The notes: generated by a model from the sequence alone, not told the origin. A stretch of 64,000 nt of DNA from Caldilineaceae bacterium (GCA_026645575.1 JAPKMW010000006.1:124001-188000), one strand, 5' to 3'; shown: positions 1-8,160, counted from the stretch's first letter. Made by a program: numbers and translations.

Positions 1-415
1 CCAGTTGGACCGGCGTAAAATCCTCTTTCTTCAGGCCACTGCTCTCAAACCAGGGCGTAATATCTTGATAAAGACCTTTGGCCGAAAATTGCAAAAAGGT
101 GTGGCGATTCTGCACGGCGGCATCCGGTCCAGTGCCGCCGGCCACGGCGGTCAAAAACTTTTGGTCGCCAAAGACGATGTCGCCAATTTGGGTCGGGTTG
201 ACCGTCACGGTTTCATGTTGTTCGCTGTACGCCTCTACCATCGCCTTCCAGACTGGGTCTTCAAACCCCCACAAGTTGAGGGTGAGCGCTTCGGCGCCAG
301 GGGCGGCGCCACCGCCGGCTTGTTGACCAGGGGCGACACAGGCCGCCAACGCTGCGCTGGCTAACAGCCCAGCCGATGCTTTCAGCAATGTACGTCGTGT
401 GAGTTGTGGAGCCAT
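1..415 (-). CDS. ABC transporter extracellular solute-binding protein, N-terminal part (runs off window)
   Basis: Reading the minus strand from the ATG at 413-415 gives an open frame to the window edge (138 codons). It begins MAPQLTRRTLLKASAGLL: a twin-arginine motif, a hydrophobic stretch and a lipobox ending LAAC, so a Tat-exported lipoprotein is likely. The mature part starts ALTLNLWGFEDPVWKAMVEA, which resembles the start of family 1 (sugar-type) binding proteins. A strong Shine-Dalgarno (AAGGAGGG) lies 9 bases before the ATG. It would capture a substrate, probably a sugar, for an ABC importer whose permeases should lie left of the window. The 3' end is not visible, so substrate and exact family are open. 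Confidence 0.75.
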   Translation of the reverse strand, partial: MAPQLTRRTLLKASAGLLASAALAACVAPGQQAGGGAAPGAEALTLNLWGFEDPVWKAMVEAYSEQHETVTVNPTQIGDIVFGDQKFLTAVAGGTGPDAAVQNRHTFLQFSAKGLYQDITPWFESSGLKKEDFTPVQL

Positions 416-608
416 GATATTGATCCCTCCTTTATCGATTAGAACCGAAAGTTGATGAGCGAGCGCGCTTGGTACGCAACTGGTTGGACGCCAAAGCGCC
501 GTTCCAGCAAGCAGGCGCAGCAGAGTGCAAAAGACAAATTGGTTGACGCAACTGCGAAAATGATAGTCATGAGAAGATTGGAGATGTTATTTGATGATGA
601 ATAGTGGG

Positions 609-637
609 ATTGTACTATAGCTGTGCTTTGTGCACAA
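609..637 (-). promoter_or_regulatory. Candidate sigma-70 promoter for the solute-binding protein gene
   Basis: On the minus strand a TTGTGC -35 and a TACAAT -10 are separated by 17 bases, about 190 bases upstream of the binding-protein start. It lies between the potassium channel stop and that gene. I see no other clear site in this 290-base gap. Assigned from spacing and consensus match only. Confidence 0.35.
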
Positions 638-706
638 AAAACAGGGCGATCAAAATTAGGAACAGTAGCATTGATGGTGAGGGAGTTATGGGGCACGATT
701 TCCTGC

Positions 707-1042
707 TCATCGCTGTTCCCGCCGCGCCGCTGCCAGCGCATCGGCCAGCCGGGTCAGCACTGCGACCAATGTGCCAATCCCCAACAAAATATAAACCATC
801 GTGAAGATTTTTCCGGCGGCGGTCTGCGGACTAAAATCACCATAGCCCACCGTCGCCAGGGTGATGACGCAAAAGTAGAGACTGTCCAGCCAGCCCCACC
901 CCTCAACCTGATGATAAAAGATCGTCCCAAGCAACAGCAGGGCGCCAACAATGACAGTCAGTGAACGAAACTCGGCATCGTTGGTGGCAATTCGCAGGGC
1001 GCGCCAGAGTTGGTATAGGATCAAGACAAACGAAACCATCAT
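707..1042 (-). CDS. Two-transmembrane potassium channel (Ion_trans_2 type)
   Basis: A 111-residue membrane protein with the layout of a minimal ion channel pore. TM1 lies around residues 28-48 (LTVIVGALLLLGTIFY), followed by a pore helix and the K+ selectivity filter TVGYGD at about residues 64-69, then TM2 (FTMVYILLGIGTLVAVL). It lacks a cytoplasmic RCK domain, unlike larger prokaryotic K+ channels, so it is a bare pore likely to work as a tetramer. Start: two adjacent ATGs (1040-1042 and 1037-1039) follow AGGAGAGG. The inner one has the better spacing, so the true product may be one residue shorter. It is on the same strand as the flavin monooxygenase upstream but separated by 185 bases. 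Confidence 0.85.
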   Translation of the reverse strand: MMVSFVLILYQLWRALRIATNDAEFRSLTVIVGALLLLGTIFYHQVEGWGWLDSLYFCVITLATVGYGDFSPQTAAGKIFTMVYILLGIGTLVAVLTRLADALAAARREQR

Positions 1043-1060
1043 CCTCTCCTGAACAATGCA

Positions 1061-1093
1061 AGCAGTCGGACTTTGGGTAAAAGTCCGACTGCT
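1061..1093. terminator. 14-bp hairpin between monooxygenase and channel genes
   Basis: Perfect 14-base arms (AGCAGTCGGACTTT and its complement) around the 5-base loop GGGTA. It sits about 135 bases downstream of the flavin monooxygenase stop on the minus strand and just before the channel's ribosome-binding site. No U-tract follows on either strand, so an intrinsic terminator is uncertain. It could be a processing or repeat-derived stem. Confidence 0.35.
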
Positions 1094-1227
1094 GAGCGGC
1101 TAACCGTTTTGTGTAAGCCCTATCGTTGTACCAATGGGAAGGCGCTCCCGTATCTCTGTTTCTGCACAGTGGCTGGGTGAATTCAGACCATCGCCAGCGG
1201 TTCAAGGTGGCGCTTCGCATCTCCCGT

Positions 1228-3030
1228 TCAGCTTGGGTGGTGTACGGGCGCCAAGCGGTAGACCGGTGTGGCAATCCCCTCCATCCGCGCCTTGATCTGC
1301 AACCCCAAATAGAGCGAATAGGTACGCGACCAGGCCAAGTTCCCGCCGTGAATCCAGAGACCAGGCTGTTGCATCGGCTTCCACATGTTGCGCAGTTCGC
1401 CTTCCCAAGGGCCTGGGTCACCATAGGTGTCTGAGCCTAGCCCCCAAACCTTGCCCACTTTTTCAGCAACTTCCTGGGAGATCAGCTTTGCGATGCCCTG
1501 ATTGGCGGCATGGTAGCCGGTGGCATAGATGATGAGATCGGCGGGCAACTCGCTGCCATCGGTCAGGATGACGCTCCGTTCCTGAATGCGTTCAATGCCG
1601 ACGCCGCTGCGCAATTTGATCGCACCGGTGATGATCAGTTCTGACGCGCCAATGTCGATGTAGAAACCACCGCCGTTGCGCACCGCCTTCATGCCTAGCC
1701 CCGACTCATCCTCGCCGAAGTCAAGCTGGAAGCCCGCTGCGGCCAAGCGCGCATAAAAGTCGGCATCGCGCTCCTTGATTTGGCGGGTTAGCGCCTGACC
1801 ACCAATGTGTTTCAACGCAAAGGGCGTTGCAGCATCGAGCAGATCCGCCCGCTCGGTGGTAATACCGGCGGCCAGCGCCTCCTCCGAATAGAGAGAACCG
1901 ATCCCCAGCTCCATCAGCGTTTCCGACTTGACCACCGTGGTCGAGGCGCGTTGAATCATGGTTACATCTGCGCCATGTTCCCACAAGTCGGTGCAGATAT
2001 CATGGGCGGAGGTGCCGGTCCCCAAGACAATGCACCGTTTGCCTGCCCAACTGGCGCCGCTATTAAAACGGCTAGAGTGCTGTTGCACCCCGGCGAAGCG
2101 CTCGGCGCCGGGGATAGCCGGCAGACGCGGGCTGCTCAAGGCGCCACCGGTCGCCAGCACGAGTTGCTTGGGCTTCAGTACCACCGGCTCCCCGGCGCGC
2201 TCAACGGTCACGTTCCATACTTGTGCGGCTTCATCGTAGTCGGCTTGCCGGCAAACAGTCGAAGACCAGTAGTTCAGCTCCATCACCTTGGTGTACATCT
2301 CCAGCCAATCGGCGATCTTGTCCTTGGGCGAAAAGACTGGCCAATGGTCCGGGAAAGGCAGATAGGGCAGATGGTCATACCAGACCGGATCGTGTAGATG
2401 GAGGGATTTGTAGCGTTTACGCCAGGCGTCACCGGGGCGTTCGTGCTGGTCGAGAATCAACGTGGGGACGCCCAGTCGTTTCAGACGGGCGCCCAGCGCA
2501 ATGCCGCCCTGACCGCCGCCAATAATCACGCAATAGGGCTGTTGGGTGTAGCCGAGTTCGGCCTCCTCTTGCTGCTTGCGTTCCAGCCAAGTTTTGCGAT
2601 CTTTCCCTGCCCCATGATGCACGCCCATGTCGCGACGCGGACCAGCCTTTTCCTCAAAGCCTTTTAGCTCCTGTAGCGTCGTCAACAGCGTCCAACAACG
2701 CCCATCCCGCAGGCGGAAGATCCCCCGTCCCCGCCCGACCGCAGTCTCGAAGCAAAACCACCCTTCAACAATGCCATTCTTTGTGGTCGCTGGTTCGGTC
2801 AGCGCCCAACCGGATGGCTGGATCGTGCGCAGTGTAGCAGCCAACATCGCGCGAATTTCATCGCGGCTCTCCAGGGTGACAAGGTTCCAGGTAAAGGCAA
2901 CCAGATCGCGCCAATAGCACTCGTCGCCAAAGAGGGCAACCGCCCCGGCAATATCGCTCTGCGCTAGGGCGCGGTCTAGGTTGGCCAGCCAGGTTGCGGC
3001 CTGTATGGTGGCATCACTTGCGTCGTTCAT
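1228..3030 (-). CDS. Flavin-containing monooxygenase with N-terminal SnoaL/NTF2-like domain
   Basis: A 600-residue protein with two parts. Residues about 10-125 look like a SnoaL/NTF2-like domain. Residues about 165-600 are a two-dinucleotide-binding-fold monooxygenase: FAD site GGGQGG at 171-176, FMO signature FAGVQQHSSRF at 312-322 (fits FxGxxxHxxx(Y/F)), and NADPH site GTGTSAHD at 338-345. Family members use FAD, NADPH and O2 to oxygenate nucleophilic heteroatoms or ketones; the substrate cannot be read here. GGGGGG lies 7 bases before the ATG. It is third in the minus-strand series DJ-1-like, NAD(P)-binding protein, FMO, but a MITE-like element sits in the 194-base gap upstream, so co-transcription with the first two is uncertain. 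Confidence 0.85.
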   Translation of the reverse strand: MNDASDATIQAATWLANLDRALAQSDIAGAVALFGDECYWRDLVAFTWNLVTLESRDEIRAMLAATLRTIQPSGWALTEPATTKNGIVEGWFCFETAVGRGRGIFRLRDGRCWTLLTTLQELKGFEEKAGPRRDMGVHHGAGKDRKTWLERKQQEEAELGYTQQPYCVIIGGGQGGIALGARLKRLGVPTLILDQHERPGDAWRKRYKSLHLHDPVWYDHLPYLPFPDHWPVFSPKDKIADWLEMYTKVMELNYWSSTVCRQADYDEAAQVWNVTVERAGEPVVLKPKQLVLATGGALSSPRLPAIPGAERFAGVQQHSSRFNSGASWAGKRCIVLGTGTSAHDICTDLWEHGADVTMIQRASTTVVKSETLMELGIGSLYSEEALAAGITTERADLLDAATPFALKHIGGQALTRQIKERDADFYARLAAAGFQLDFGEDESGLGMKAVRNGGGFYIDIGASELIITGAIKLRSGVGIERIQERSVILTDGSELPADLIIYATGYHAANQGIAKLISQEVAEKVGKVWGLGSDTYGDPGPWEGELRNMWKPMQQPGLWIHGGNLAWSRTYSLYLGLQIKARMEGIATPVYRLAPVHHPS

Positions 3031-3134
3031 GTGGATTCCCCCCTATTGAATTCTGTGGTTTGTTTCAGTACCCATTATGGGCAGAATGTGGAATTCCGCA
3101 AGCTGTAAAATTGTCCGATTGCCGTTTGCCCAGC

Positions 3135-3208
3135 TATACTCAACGGCGCCATAAAGTAACACTTTTTCAGGTGTAAATAGGTTACTTTATGTGCTGCCGT
3201 GCAGTATA
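3135..3208 (+). mobile_element. MITE-like element, copy A (74 bp)
   Basis: A 74-bp unit with imperfect terminal inverted repeats of about 27 bases: TATACT, then an ACGGCGCC/ACGGCAGC block, then ATAAAGTAAC, mirrored at the other end. The middle is ACTTTTTCAGGTGTAAATAG. Near-identical copies lie at 5446-5518 (same strand) and 63149-63222 (opposite strand). No coding capacity. It sits between the NAD(P)-binding protein gene and the monooxygenase gene. Confidence 0.75.
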
Positions 3209-3224
3209 CTGTGATGTAGGTCAT

Positions 3225-3851
3225 TCAGCGTACAAGTTTGAAGGCGATCCTACGCCCCTGTTTTTGTACAATTGCCAAGTGAATCCAGACCATTGCCAGC
3301 GGTTCGAGGTAGCGCGCGGTCGCTAAACCCCCGGTATCAGCCACGGCAAAACCTAAATCCTCGGCCAAGGTTTTCACAATTGTTTTCGCCGCCGCCTCAT
3401 CGCCACAGATAAACATGGTCGTCGGCTCACCATCATAGATCGGGTTGCGCATATTCTCGGCGCCGGTGCTGTTAAAGGCTTTGACCACACGGGCATTGGG
3501 CGCCCACTCTTGCACCAACTCGGCGCCGGAGCTATCTTTGCCCACCGCCAGTTGAAAGCCAGGGCCGATGGGGTTGGTGGCGTCAATCAAGACTTTGCCG
3601 GCCAGATCCCCCAAGCCCTTGACCACAGCTTCCGTTGCCTCCCACGGCACCGCCAGCACGACGACTTCGGCGGCCTGCACTGCCGCTTGTTCCCGTTGTA
3701 CCGTTGCCTTGCCACCCGTTGCCGCGACCGCCGCTTGCGCCTTTTCCCCGGCCGGGTCGCGCGAGCCAAAGATAACTTGATGGCCCTTGCCCGTCCAACC
3801 AGACGCCAAGGCTTGTCCTACGTTGCCTGTCCCGATGATGGCAATGTTCAT
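3225..3851 (-). CDS. NAD(P)-binding protein of the F420-dependent NADP reductase-like family
   Basis: A 208-residue single Rossmann domain. It starts MNIAIIGTGNVGQALASGW (dinucleotide motif GTGNVG at 7-12), then a conserved GSRDP turn typical of NADPH specificity, and ends PLAMVWIHLAIVQ-GRRIAFKLVR, a C-terminal pattern of the NpdG/F420-reductase-like group. Many annotated relatives probably do not use F420, and I see no decisive F420 signature, so the electron partner is uncertain. AGGAG precedes the start by about 7 bases. It begins 12 bases after the DJ-1-like gene and is surely in its operon. Confidence 0.75.
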   Translation of the reverse strand: MNIAIIGTGNVGQALASGWTGKGHQVIFGSRDPAGEKAQAAVAATGGKATVQREQAAVQAAEVVVLAVPWEATEAVVKGLGDLAGKVLIDATNPIGPGFQLAVGKDSSGAELVQEWAPNARVVKAFNSTGAENMRNPIYDGEPTTMFICGDEAAAKTIVKTLAEDLGFAVADTGGLATARYLEPLAMVWIHLAIVQKQGRRIAFKLVR

Positions 3852-3863
3852 GGTATTCTCCTC

Positions 3864-4628
3864 TTATTGACTCAATTGCTCTACCACTAACGCAGCAGCG
3901 TCCGCACCCGAATTCTGCTGTTGCCCAGTGATCAAATTGCCATCAGCAATGGCATAGGATGAGAAGGGGGCCGCCACCTTGAAGTGGGTATTGGGCAAGG
4001 TGCGGGCGACATCCTCAATGCGATAGGGCTGGATCTTCATGCCCACCGCTTGATCGGCGAAATCCTCTTCGGCGTTAGCAAAGCCCGTCCACGTCTTGCC
4101 ATCGACGATCAGCTTGCCGTCACTCTGCTTGGCGCCAAGCAGCAAAGTGGTGGAATGGCAGACGGCGGCGGATGGTTTGCCCGCTTCATAGAAACGTGCG
4201 AACAACTTTTCGAGATCGGCGTTGTCCCTGAAGGTGTACATGGGACCTTGTCCGCCGACCAGGAAGATGGCGACATAGTCGTTCGGGTTGACTTCGCTCA
4301 ACTTTCGGCTGTTTGCCAGCATTGCGTTGAACCATGCTTGCTGCATATAACCGAGCGAGATCACATCGTCGGCCGCGTAACCACTGGCATCGGTTGGGTT
4401 GGAATAGCTATCCATCAGCAAGCTACCGCCTGCGGTGGAGGCCAGCTCCACTTCATAGCCGGCCTCTTGAAAGACGCGCAGCGGGTGCGTCAGTTCGGCG
4501 GCCCAAAAGCCAATCGGCCAGCCCGTTTGTTGGGAAACTGCTGGGCTGCTGGCAACCATCAGAATTTTACCTTTGGCGGGCGCACCATGAAAATGGACAT
4601 AGTGGTTGATCTCTTTTACGTTTGCCAT
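3864..4628 (-). CDS. DJ-1/PfpI (type 1 glutamine amidotransferase-like) protein
   Basis: A 254-residue protein starting MANVKEINHYVHFHG. It has the Hsp31/DJ-1 elbow: AAVCHSTTLLLG with the nucleophilic Cys, an acidic residue in the early segment, and GGQGPMYTF before it. Relatives are stress-protective deglycase or methylglyoxal-handling proteins or peptidase-like; function here is inferred. I placed the start at 4628 because AGGAG stands 7 bases upstream. A longer frame to 4706 would run through a 30-bp palindrome and has no ribosome-binding site. It diverges from the HxlR regulator, which probably controls it, and is the first gene of an operon with the NAD(P)-binding protein. Confidence 0.8.
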   Translation of the reverse strand: MANVKEINHYVHFHGAPAKGKILMVASSPAVSQQTGWPIGFWAAELTHPLRVFQEAGYEVELASTAGGSLLMDSYSNPTDASGYAADDVISLGYMQQAWFNAMLANSRKLSEVNPNDYVAIFLVGGQGPMYTFRDNADLEKLFARFYEAGKPSAAVCHSTTLLLGAKQSDGKLIVDGKTWTGFANAEEDFADQAVGMKIQPYRIEDVARTLPNTHFKVAAPFSSYAIADGNLITGQQQNSGADAAALVVEQLSQ

Positions 4629-4659
4629 GATGTTGCTCCTTAGTAGACTAAAGATAACT

Positions 4660-4726
4660 AGCCCGCTCGTAGCCGGTCCGTGACCGGCGTCTGGGGCGCC
4701 GGTCACGGACCGGCTACGAGCGGGCT
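4660..4726. repeat. Perfect 30-bp inverted repeat (GTCCGTGAC palindrome family, copy 1)
   Basis: Arms 4660-4689 and 4697-4726 are exact complements around a 7-base loop. The stem contains AGCCGGTCCGTGACCGGC. Two relatives with the same GTCCGTGAC core but different flanking stems lie at 46662-46726 and 52512-52593. It lies in the leader of the DJ-1-like gene, 32 bases before its start codon, where the RNA would fold strongly. Confidence 0.8.
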
Positions 4727-4759
4727 GAGTAGTACGAGAAAGTTTGTTCGACGGTGTCT

Positions 4760-4787
4760 AGCATAGCGAAATGGACGAAAAAATCAA
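4760..4787 (-). promoter_or_regulatory. Candidate promoter of the DJ-1-like operon
   Basis: Minus-strand TTGATT and TATGCT with a 16-base spacer, upstream of the 30-bp palindrome. Only a moderate consensus match. The position between the divergent genes supports it. Confidence 0.3.
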
Positions 4788-4808
4788 GTACGCACTTATT
4801 CCATATAT

Positions 4809-4856
4809 AGTATCCAAAAAGATACTGTTGACAAAGCCGCACCGATCGGATAAAGT
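4809..4856 (+). promoter_or_regulatory. Promoter of the HxlR gene with adjacent inverted-repeat operator
   Basis: TTGACA (4828-4833) and TAAAGT (4851-4856) are 17 bases apart. Immediately upstream is AGTATC-CAAAAA-GATACT (4809-4826), a 6-bp inverted repeat of the kind bound by dimeric HxlR/MarR-fold regulators. Its place next to the -35 suggests autoregulation and control of the divergent DJ-1-like operon. Confidence 0.55.
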
Positions 4857-4919
4857 ACGGTATGCTTTGCAGTTGACCCGTTTATAATTGACACAAGGGT
4901 GGACAAAGGAGACAGGGCG

Positions 4920-5267
4920 ATGAAAACAGGGGAACGGCTCCACGAATGCCCCGTGGAGACCAGTTTGGAGTTGCTGAGTGGCAAGTGGAAACCGCGCATT
5001 CTTTGGAAGTTGCACAAACAGGGCGTCTTGCGCTTTGCCGAGATCAAACGGGGCTTGGCTGAAATTACGCCCAAAATGTTGACCCAACAGTTACGCGAAT
5101 TGGAGCAAGATGGCTTGATTACCCGCACCGTCTATGCCCAAGTGCCGCCGAAAGTAGAATATGCGTTGAGCGATTTTGGGCAGACCCTAGGGCCGATCCT
5201 TGATCAACTGGCGGTCTGGGGCACCACACACCAGCCGAAAATCCGTGCGATATTGACTTGTCAATAA
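4920..5267 (+). CDS. HxlR family winged-helix regulator
   Basis: A 115-residue protein with the family hallmarks: an early Cys in HECPVETSLELLSGKWKPRILW, the helix-turn-helix and wing (LRFAEIKRGLAEITPKMLTQQLRELEQDGLI), and a C-terminal dimer helix. The Cys is the position that senses thiol-reactive electrophiles in YodB/HypR-like members, which fits a neighbouring DJ-1-like protein and oxidoreductases. I chose the ATG at 4920 because AAAGGAG stands 8 bases upstream; an in-frame start at 4899 has no such site. Control of the divergent operon is inferred. Confidence 0.88.
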   Translation: MKTGERLHECPVETSLELLSGKWKPRILWKLHKQGVLRFAEIKRGLAEITPKMLTQQLRELEQDGLITRTVYAQVPPKVEYALSDFGQTLGPILDQLAVWGTTHQPKIRAILTCQ

Positions 5268-5311
5268 GCAAAACAACCTTCGATCAACAGGCCAGCACGG
5301 GGTGATGGACA

Positions 5312-5445
5312 CACCAACAACGCTCCTTGGCGGACCTCGTTGGCGAGAAAGTGGAGCAACAACAGCGACGACGTGTCCGCCCACTGGAGATCGTCCAGAA
5401 TCAGCAAGCGGGGCTGGAGTTGCGCGGCGCATAGCAGAAGGGGTG
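5312..5445 (-). pseudogene. Fragment of a LuxR/MalT- or adenylate-cyclase-type ATPase domain
   Basis: The minus strand encodes about 45 residues including LQPRLLILDDLQWADTSSLL and HFLANEVRQGALLV. This is the Walker B region of the AAA_16/STAND ATPases found in LuxR- and BTAD-type regulators. Nothing before or after it continues the domain. Its upstream edge coincides exactly with the MITE-like element at 5446-5518. It is a decayed remnant left when most of the gene was lost. Confidence 0.65.
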
Positions 5446-5518
5446 TATACTCAACGGCGCCATAAAGTAACACTTTTTAGGTGTAAATGGGTTACTTTAT
5501 GTGCTGCCGTGCAGTATA
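5446..5518 (+). mobile_element. MITE-like element, copy B (73 bp)
   Basis: Same 26-27-base terminal inverted repeats as copy A, with two differences in the middle (one base deleted, one changed). Its right end creates TATAAT at 5515-5520, which could serve as a -10 for the hydrolase gene 220 bases downstream, though there is no good -35. The left end abuts the ATPase fragment. The remaining 5519-5738 shows no gene. Confidence 0.75.
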
Positions 5519-5738
5519 ATACTGTTGAACAGAAGATTTACAGCACTTTCTACGCATATATTTTTGCGATTGTATGCGATCACGCGACAAGGAGTGGCAA
5601 ATAGCACTACGGCTGCTGTGCCATCCACCGCTACCCAAACGCCATCAACGAACGATCAACGGCTTCCGGTTATCATCATTGTTGGGTATAATCACCCACG
5701 CGTTCTGCTCATTGTCGCTATTCCCAAAGGAAACCCCT

Positions 5739-7499
5739 ATGACCAACCCAACAAGACCCGAACGACTTACCCAAGCTACGTTTGATGATCAGCTTCAAGC
5801 CTTTGACGCCGCCATGCCCCAACTTCTCCAGGCGTGGAATGCGCCCGGCATTGGCGTCGGCGTGGTTGCCGGCGACCAATTGGTCTTCGCCCGTGGTTAT
5901 GGCTATCGCGATTATGGTCGCCAGTTGCCCTTTACGCCGCAAACGCTCTGCCCGATTGCTTCCAATACCAAACTCTTTACGGCGGTGGCCGCCGGTCTCC
6001 TAGTCGAGGAGGGCAAACTGACTTGGGACAAACCCCTGCGCGAAGCCGTCCCCACTCTTCGCTTTGCCACCCCAGAGTTGACCAACAGCGTGACCTTGCG
6101 CGACCTGTTGGCTCACCGCACCGGCATCAGCCGGCATGATGGGCTGTGGTATCAACGCGATACACTGACCCGCGCCGACATTTTCAACCGGCTGCAATAT
6201 CTGACGCCCACCGCCCCGCTCCGCCAACTGTTTTTCTACAACAATCTCATGTATGCCACCGTCGGCTACATCATCGAACTGTTGTCGGGACAGATGTGGG
6301 AGGAGTTTGTGCGCAGCCGCATCTTTGCGCCGCTGGCAATGCCCAACGCCGTCTATACCATCGCCGAGATGCAACAACGGGCGGAGTATGGCGTCCCCTT
6401 CTGCGAGAAACGGGAGAGCGACGAACTTTATCAGATTCCGTATTATGAAGAGATCAATCCCGCGGCCCCGGCGGGCGCAATTATCGCCAACCTGACGGAA
6501 TTGGCGCACTGGCTGACGGCCTTGATGAATGACGGTCACTATGCCGGGCAACCAGTTCTGCCCAGCCACGTTCTCAAAGAAACGCTGGCGCCCGCCATGG
6601 CGGAACCGAATTTCCTGGGCGAAACCCAGGGTTGGTGGGAAGCCCTCAACACGGTCTATGGCATGGGACGGGCGACGGAAGTCTATCGCGGCCATCTGTT
6701 GACCAAACATGGCGGCAACATCGACGGGTTTCATTCCCAGCTTTCTTTCTTGCCGCAGGAGAAACTTGGCATCATTGTCTTTGTGATTGGCGATCATTGC
6801 GCCGTGCTGGCCGATGCTCTCACCTATAATCTCTATGAACGCATCCTCGGTTTGAACGAGACTCCGTGGAGCGAACGCTGGCTGGAAGTGCGTCGGCAGG
6901 ACAAAGCTGCGGGGAAGGAAGCGCGCACCAAAGCCGGCGCCGAGCAAGTCGCCAACACCAGCCCCTCGCATCCCCTGGCTGATTATGTGGGAGAGTTTGA
7001 CCACCCGATTTATGGCCTCCTCCAGATCGAGGGCAAGGCTGATGGGTTGCACTTCCACTTTGGGCGGATCCGGCTGCCCCTGAGCCATTTTCACTATGAT
7101 CGCTTTGATACGCCCGATGACGAGCGCCTGGGCAAATGGGCGCTCAATTTCCGCACCAACCCACAGGGCGATATTGACCAGGTGGTGATGGGTCTGGATG
7201 AGGGCGAAGTGACCTTCATCCGCCGGGCCCCAACCGTGGACGCACAACAACTGGCGCAACTGGCCGGCGTCTACGCCACCCCCTCCGGCTTCAAGTTTGA
7301 AATTGTGCTAAAAGAAGACGGCGCCCTCTACCTGGCGCCGACGGGTCAGCCCGAAGAAAAGTTGCTGCCCTACAAAGGGCAACGCTTCCGCGTGGAACGC
7401 TTTGCCGACGTGACTTTTGAATTTGTCACTGTCGATGGGCAGGTGCAGGCGTTGGTACAGCGTGTGCCGTCAGGTGAATATCGCTTTGAACGGGTTTAG
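5739..7499 (+). CDS. Serine beta-lactamase-like hydrolase (class C/PBP-like) with C-terminal beta domain
   Basis: A 586-residue protein. The N-terminal ~390 residues form a beta-lactamase/transpeptidase fold: SxxK as SNTK in CPIASNTKLFTAVAAG, YxN as YNN in FFYNNLMYATVGYI, and the KTG-box equivalent HGG in LTKHGGNIDGFHS. The C-terminal ~150 residues (PLADYVGEFDHPIYGLLQIEG onward) resemble the DUF3471/lipocalin-like domain seen in Pab87-type esterase/peptidases. No signal peptide is evident, so a cytoplasmic esterase or D-aminopeptidase role is more likely than beta-lactam resistance. The start at 5739 follows AAAGGAAA; an upstream in-frame ATG at 5574 gives non-homologous sequence. The 3' end overlaps the convergent membrane-protein gene by 74 bases. 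Confidence 0.85.
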   Translation: MTNPTRPERLTQATFDDQLQAFDAAMPQLLQAWNAPGIGVGVVAGDQLVFARGYGYRDYGRQLPFTPQTLCPIASNTKLFTAVAAGLLVEEGKLTWDKPLREAVPTLRFATPELTNSVTLRDLLAHRTGISRHDGLWYQRDTLTRADIFNRLQYLTPTAPLRQLFFYNNLMYATVGYIIELLSGQMWEEFVRSRIFAPLAMPNAVYTIAEMQQRAEYGVPFCEKRESDELYQIPYYEEINPAAPAGAIIANLTELAHWLTALMNDGHYAGQPVLPSHVLKETLAPAMAEPNFLGETQGWWEALNTVYGMGRATEVYRGHLLTKHGGNIDGFHSQLSFLPQEKLGIIVFVIGDHCAVLADALTYNLYERILGLNETPWSERWLEVRRQDKAAGKEARTKAGAEQVANTSPSHPLADYVGEFDHPIYGLLQIEGKADGLHFHFGRIRLPLSHFHYDRFDTPDDERLGKWALNFRTNPQGDIDQVVMGLDEGEVTFIRRAPTVDAQQLAQLAGVYATPSGFKFEIVLKEDGALYLAPTGQPEEKLLPYKGQRFRVERFADVTFEFVTVDGQVQALVQRVPSGEYRFERV

Positions 7500-8160
7500 T
7501 CTTTACCACCAGTTCGGCGATACTACTTTTTTTTTGATTTTCATTGTGCAGCGCATAGGCCAGCCCCAGTGACCAACCAATTGTCGTCACTGGGGCAACC
7601 AGTGCCCATTCATTGCTCAGGAAACGCGCCAGAATAAAGAGGATGCCGATCCCATAGCCCATCCACGAAAGCAAGCGCGGCAAAATCGCAAAGCGTATTC
7701 CGCCGAAGCTGACTATCAACATGTACCAGCCAACGGCAAAGCCCGCCGCCTCAAAGAGCGCAAGCGTGACTGTGCGCAGCAGGATCGTAGCAATTGCTTC
7801 GTCGGGATTGGTGGCAAAGGTCGCCTCAGCGGTGGCGAGAATGCGCAACCCGATGTGACCGCTGGCGAGAAAGAAAATAATCGCGCTCGCGCCGGCCAGC
7901 AACCCCAGTTGCGCCAGTGTTTGCGAAACTCGCTGCAACCGGGGCTGGATGTCGGTCAGCAACAGGGCGATACTGAGCGCATAGCCAAATTTGAGCCAAT
8001 GCCCAATGCGCAACGTAGCCGCCCCCGCTACAATCACGGCAAAGTCGGTGGTAGGAAAACCGGCCTTTGGATAGAAGATCAGTTCATAGAGGGCATAGCC
8101 AATCAGGCAAAGCGCTAAGAGGAGCGCCCCATAGACGCCCAATAGGGTTGCTGGTTTCAT
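7426..8160 (-). CDS. Multi-pass membrane protein (possibly DUF4386-like)
   Basis: A 244-residue protein with about six hydrophobic segments (for example LLGVYGALLLALCLIGYALYEL at the start, LLAGASAIIFFLASGHI, and MGYGIGILFILARFLS). Length and the ILPRLLSWMGYGIGILFI-like segment resemble DUF4386 proteins, but the match is loose. The hydrophilic tail (last ~40 residues, ALHNENQKKSSIAELVVKTK onward) is encoded opposite the end of the hydrolase gene and may be a read-through extension. GGAGGT 3 bases before the start codon supports translation. Function unknown. Confidence 0.7.
   Translation of the reverse strand: MKPATLLGVYGALLLALCLIGYALYELIFYPKAGFPTTDFAVIVAGAATLRIGHWLKFGYALSIALLLTDIQPRLQRVSQTLAQLGLLAGASAIIFFLASGHIGLRILATAEATFATNPDEAIATILLRTVTLALFEAAGFAVGWYMLIVSFGGIRFAILPRLLSWMGYGIGILFILARFLSNEWALVAPVTTIGWSLGLAYALHNENQKKSSIAELVVKTKPVQSDIHLTAHAVPTPAPAHRQ

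Noticed and set aside
3295..3315. GGTTCGAGGTAG-like string resembling a tRNA T-arm
   Set aside because: It lies inside the coding sequence of the NAD(P)-binding protein and no acceptor or anticodon stem can be built around it.
4629..4706. Upstream extension of the DJ-1-like protein
   Set aside because: It would translate the 30-bp palindrome and lacks a ribosome-binding site; AGGAG precedes the internal ATG at 4628.
6000..7259. 419-codon open frame on the minus strand inside the serine hydrolase gene
   Set aside because: No recognisable domain; the plus-strand frame contains SxxK, YxN and HGG motifs.
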